Below are positions 30,519 through 33,343 of a DNA stretch of 33,343 nucleotides, in pieces. This DNA comes from an uncultured Collinsella sp. (lineage in GTDB: Bacteria; Actinomycetota; Coriobacteriia; Coriobacteriales; Coriobacteriaceae): assembly GCA_959605475.1 (NCBI GenBank), contig CAUHFS010000027.1, forward strand, positions 1-33,343. Direction: 5' to 3'. A model generated the notes under the pieces. The model searched no databases. It worked only from the letters and a program-made list of their open reading frames with translations, and was not told the origin of the DNA. The stretch's first letter is position 1. Each line of letters begins with the position of its first letter. The translations under genes were made by a program, and so were the position numbers.

Positions 30519-30553
30519 ACCACCACAAAGGTGCCTGTCCCCTTTGTGGTGGT
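30519..30553. repeat. 35-bp palindromic repeat, copy D (forward)
   Basis: ACCACCACAAAGG, TGCCTGTCC and CCTTTGTGGTGGT, identical to copy A over 35 bp and followed by TTTCGAC as in copy C. Confidence 0.85.
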
Positions 30554-30560
30554 TTTCGAC

Positions 30561-30595
30561 AAAAAGAAGCCGCCCCAATAAAAAGAGGCGGCTTC
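30561..30595 (-). terminator. intrinsic terminator downstream of the hydratase gene
   Basis: On the minus strand GAAGCCGCC (30595-30587) pairs with GGCGGCTTC (30574-30566) and is followed by five T (30565-30561). A plus-strand T-run lies at 30606-30611, so it may work both ways. A degenerate copy follows repeat A at about 27750-27775. Confidence 0.75.
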
Positions 30596-30653
30596 AAGCT
30601 CAGTCTTTTTTAGCGTCCCTCAAGACCCAACGAGAACGTCGCGGTAGCCCCGG

Positions 30654-30711
30654 CCACACCTTTCCCTCGGGCGACCCTCGCGAAGCGCGTGAGCACGAGG
30701 GAAAGGTGTGG
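30654..30711. repeat. 16-bp inverted repeat next to the hydratase stop
   Basis: CCACACCTTTCCCTCG (30654-30669) and its perfect complement (30696-30711) flank a 26-nt loop that itself contains CTCGCG and CGCGTGAG. It ends 19 nt before the hydratase stop. It may protect or end the mRNA. Confidence 0.65.
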
Positions 30712-30729
30712 CAGGGGCGTACAGCAGAG

Positions 30730-33030
30730 TTACTCGGCAGCGGCCTTGAACTTGTTGTAGTTGATCAGGCAGCCGGCCTTGACGATGGCACGCTCCTCTG
30801 CCGTCATATCGGCAATGTAGAGCTCAATCTGATCGACCGCACCATCGGCGCGCACCACGTAGGCGGCGATGTCCTTCAGGTCGCCATCGAGCGCGGCACG
30901 GATACCCGGCACAAAGACGTAATCGCCCACCTCAAAGTTGGGCTCGGCCTCCATCTGGAAGGGCACCATGCCCCAGTTCATCACGTTGGAGCGATAGCGC
31001 TTGGTGGCGTACTCGTGGACGATGTTGGCCAGGCCGCCAATTACGCGCTGGCAGCTCGCGGCCTGCTCGCGGGCGCTGCCGTCGCCAGGCTTCTTGGCGT
31101 AAATCATGGAACCGAACTCGGTCGCCTTGGCATCGGCCGCGACACCCGCGCCGGCCAGCGCCTCAAACACACCGGCAAGCTCGGCATCGAACGCCGCCAG
31201 GTCGCCCGCGGACTCGCCGGCAACGCGACGCTTCTCCACAGCGTCGACCTCCTTGGAGCGACCCACGTAGGCCGGGTCGCGGCGGCTCAGCGTAAACTCA
31301 GCCAGGCCCAGCGGGTTGGAGCGGAAGGAGCTCGTCTCGCCCGAGGGAATGAGCTCGTCGGTCGTGGTGACCGGGTCCATGATCTTGGAGCAAACCTTGA
31401 GCAGGATGTCGTCGCCGAGCGGCTCCATCGCGGGCCACGGCTTGATGTTGGGGCCTTCGACCAGCTCGTCGGCAGGCTCCGCCTTGCCAAAGCCCCAGTA
31501 CACGCGCTTCTTGTACGGCGCGTCGTCAAAGGTGTACTCGCAGGCCTCGTCCCAAGTGTCCTCGGGCAGGTCGGTCGCCGGCGTCAGGACGCCGCCGTTG
31601 GCAGCCGTTGCCGCAATGGAGCGGGCGTCCATCAGGGCCACGGCGCTCAGCTGGCCATTACCCGGCTTGGAACCCTCGCGGTTGGGGAAGTTGCGCGTGG
31701 TGTGACGGATCGAAAGGCCGTTGTTGGCGGGCGTGTCGCCGGCGCCGAAGCACGGGCCGCAGAATGCCGTGCGCACGATTGCGCCGGCCTCCATGAGGTC
31801 GTAGATGTAGCCGCGGCGTGTAAGTTCGAGCGCCACGGGCTGGCTCGTGGGATAGACCGACAGCGAGAACTCGCCGCAGCCGGTATTGGCGCCCTTGAGC
31901 ACGCGGGCAGCCTGGACCACGGAGTCATAGTTGCCGCCCGAGCAGCCGGCGATAACGCCCTGCTGCACGTGCAGCTTGCCGTCGACGATCTTGTCGAGCA
32001 GGCTAAAGTGCGTCTTGCCCTCGCCGATCTTGGCGGCCTCGAGCTCCACCTCGTGCAGGATGTCCTCGAGGTTCTCGTTGAGCTCGTCGATCTCAAAGCC
32101 GTTGGAAGGATGGAACGGCAGCGCGATCATGGGCTTGATGCTCGACAGGTCGACCTCGACGCAACCGTCGTAGTAGGCGACATCGGCGGGCTTGAGCTCG
32201 CGATAGTCGTCGCCGCGGCCGTGCATGGTCAAAAACGCGTGCGTGTCCTCGTCGGTGGCCCAGATGCTCGACAGGCAGGTGGTCTCGGTGGTCATGACGT
32301 CAACGCCGTTGCGGTAGTCGGTCGTCATGCTCGCGATGCCCGGGCCCACAAACTCCATGACATTGTTCTTGACGTAGCCCTTGGCAAAGACGGCGCGAAT
32401 GATGGCGAGCGCCACGTCGTGCGGGCCGACGCCGGGGCGCGGGGCGCCCGTGAGGTAGATGGCCACGACGCCGGGATAGGCGACATCGTAGGTGTCGCGC
32501 AGCAGCTGCTTTGCCAACTCGCCGCCGCCCTCGCCCACGGCTATGGTACCCAGGGCACCATAGCGGGTGTGCGAGTCGGAACCCAGGATCATCTTGCCGC
32601 AACCGGCGAAGTTCTCGCGCATAAAGGAGTGGATGACGGCGATGTGCGGCGGAACGAAGATGCCGCCGTACTTCTTGGCTGCGGAAAGGCCAAAGACGTG
32701 GTCGTCCTCATTGATGGTGCCGCCCACGGCGCACAGCGAGTTATGGCAGTTGGTGAGCACGTAAGGCAGCGGGAACTGCTCCATGCCCGAAGCGCGCGCC
32801 GTCTGGATGATGCCGACAAAGGTGATGTCGTGGCTCGCCATGGCATCGAAGCGAATCTTGAGTGCCTCGGGGTCGCCCGACGTATTGTGTGCCTGGAGGA
32901 TCGAATACGCGATGGTGCCGCGCTTGGCATCCTCGGGTGTCTGCGTAATACCGCGCTCGGCAGCCTCGGCCGCAGGCACAACCTCGCTGCCGCCGCGCAG
33001 GTAGATGCCGTCCTCGTACAGCTTGACCAT
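30730..33030 (-). CDS. aconitase-superfamily hydratase
   Basis: This 766-aa protein has the large Fe-S domain of the aconitase/homoaconitase/isopropylmalate isomerase superfamily. The three [4Fe-4S] Cys are visible: AGCSGG (about Cys361) and FCGPCFG (about Cys424 and Cys427). The HSFMRENFAGCGKMILGSDSHTRYGALG segment matches the substrate/active-site region. The last 170 residues resemble the swivel domain (RYRSNVMNWGMVPF). It catalyses a dehydration/hydration of a hydroxy acid, probably citrate/isocitrate, but this long bacterial subgroup is often annotated only as hydratase. ATG 33030 follows GGGAGA; the frame continues upstream to 33132 without a ribosome-binding site. Confidence 0.88.
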   Translation of the reverse strand: MVKLYEDGIYLRGGSEVVPAAEAAERGITQTPEDAKRGTIAYSILQAHNTSGDPEALKIRFDAMASHDITFVGIIQTARASGMEQFPLPYVLTNCHNSLCAVGGTINEDDHVFGLSAAKKYGGIFVPPHIAVIHSFMRENFAGCGKMILGSDSHTRYGALGTIAVGEGGGELAKQLLRDTYDVAYPGVVAIYLTGAPRPGVGPHDVALAIIRAVFAKGYVKNNVMEFVGPGIASMTTDYRNGVDVMTTETTCLSSIWATDEDTHAFLTMHGRGDDYRELKPADVAYYDGCVEVDLSSIKPMIALPFHPSNGFEIDELNENLEDILHEVELEAAKIGEGKTHFSLLDKIVDGKLHVQQGVIAGCSGGNYDSVVQAARVLKGANTGCGEFSLSVYPTSQPVALELTRRGYIYDLMEAGAIVRTAFCGPCFGAGDTPANNGLSIRHTTRNFPNREGSKPGNGQLSAVALMDARSIAATAANGGVLTPATDLPEDTWDEACEYTFDDAPYKKRVYWGFGKAEPADELVEGPNIKPWPAMEPLGDDILLKVCSKIMDPVTTTDELIPSGETSSFRSNPLGLAEFTLSRRDPAYVGRSKEVDAVEKRRVAGESAGDLAAFDAELAGVFEALAGAGVAADAKATEFGSMIYAKKPGDGSAREQAASCQRVIGGLANIVHEYATKRYRSNVMNWGMVPFQMEAEPNFEVGDYVFVPGIRAALDGDLKDIAAYVVRADGAVDQIELYIADMTAEERAIVKAGCLINYNKFKAAAE

Positions 33031-33045
33031 ACTGTCTCCCACTCT

Positions 33046-33062
33046 GCCCAAAAGATTTGGGC
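33046..33062. promoter_or_regulatory. 7-bp hairpin in the hydratase leader
   Basis: GCCCAAA (33046-33052), AGA and TTTGGGC (33056-33062) form a perfect small hairpin 16 nt upstream of the hydratase ATG on the minus strand. It is likely in the 5' leader and may affect translation. Confidence 0.35.
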
Positions 33063-33132
33063 GCATAGCATACATTCGTTCAATATCGTGCCATAGAACG
33101 GTTGCGAGTGGGCTACGAATCTGCACGTTCAC

Positions 33133-33343
33133 TTTATCTCAGTAAAGCAAAGGACGAGCCCAGCGTGGGCCGGCAGATTTGGTGCAAGAGTGTCCCTTTC
33201 GACTAGTCATTTAAGAACGTCCCCAATGACTACCCTACCGCATCCGGAGCAAGGCAACGCCGCAGGCAGAGGACGGACAGCGAGCGCCGTCCAGAGCGAA
33301 CAAGTTGGCATGAAAAAGGCAAGGCATAGACCTTCTGGTCATG
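33133..33343. other. right-edge intergenic DNA with ACTAGT repeat copy 3
   Basis: No gene is seen in these 211 bases. GACTAGTCATTTAAGAACGT followed by CCCCA (33201-33225) matches the right half of the ACTAGT-centred repeats at 13.8 and 17.5 kb; the left half is degenerate. The rest holds an imperfect GGACGG/CCGTCC pair (about 33272-33294). The window ends before the next gene. Confidence 0.5.

Noticed and set aside
30505..33096. 863-aa plus-strand frame opposite the hydratase
   Set aside because: Antisense shadow of the aconitase-family gene; it also begins inside repeat D.

Overview
The window looks like a chromosomal segment of a Coriobacteriia member, most likely Collinsella or a close relative. 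This rests on the combination of a mannose-family PTS operon with a DUF956 gene, a multi-cluster Fe-S/FAD oxidoreductase next to hypA, a DUF5692-like membrane protein, high-GC coding DNA and an LAxTG-anchored surface protein. The genus is inference; the genes themselves are read from the sequence.

Positions 31-13714 are an integrated mobilizable element. A 48-bp perfect direct repeat (31-78 and 13667-13714) brackets it, and the right copy is the 3' part of an intact tRNA-Arg(CCT) gene (13669-13744, minus). Inside, from left to right, are: a tyrosine integrase; an Xis-like gene and a winged-helix (replication/regulator-like) gene; a palindrome-rich non-coding stretch; a coiled-coil gene carrying a frameshift; a convergent operon of three metallophosphoesterases behind a structured leader; a possible type I toxin/antisense RNA pair; a relaxase and a MobC-like gene with an oriT candidate region; a cell-surface cargo (a lipoprotein-like protein with a Zn-finger-like motif, and a 1118-aa coiled-coil/CAP/LAQTG protein) facing a small XRE regulator across one shared palindromic promoter; and a right end with tandem structured repeats and an array of CACCAAAATGGTG-like sites. 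The element is a mosaic: its first 3 kb and last 0.5 kb are visibly AT-richer than the metallophosphoesterase and surface genes.

Right of the tRNA, 13859-17141 (minus) is a mannose/fructose-type PTS operon (IIAB, IIC, IID, then DUF956 behind an internal terminator). Positions 17516-20818 (minus) hold hypA and a 925-aa Fe-S/FAD oxidoreductase. The oxidoreductase is divergent from a TetR-family gene (21008), with two operator-like repeats 31 bp apart between them; a DUF5692-like membrane protein follows. Next come a single-pass acidic membrane protein, a small Pro/Ala-rich protein, clpB, three small membrane-anchored proteins (two of them inverted paralogues) and an aconitase-superfamily hydratase.

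The intergenic DNA from 27.6 to 30.7 kb is unusually rich in palindromic repeats: four full copies and one partial copy of a 35-bp element, and three tandem 55-bp inverted-repeat units. A further ACTAGT-centred palindrome family recurs at 13.8, 17.5 and 33.2 kb.

The most novel-looking parts are the three-gene metallophosphoesterase operon with its switch-like leader, the candidate antisense-regulated toxin, the mobile surface-protein module with its own XRE switch, and the repeat systems.
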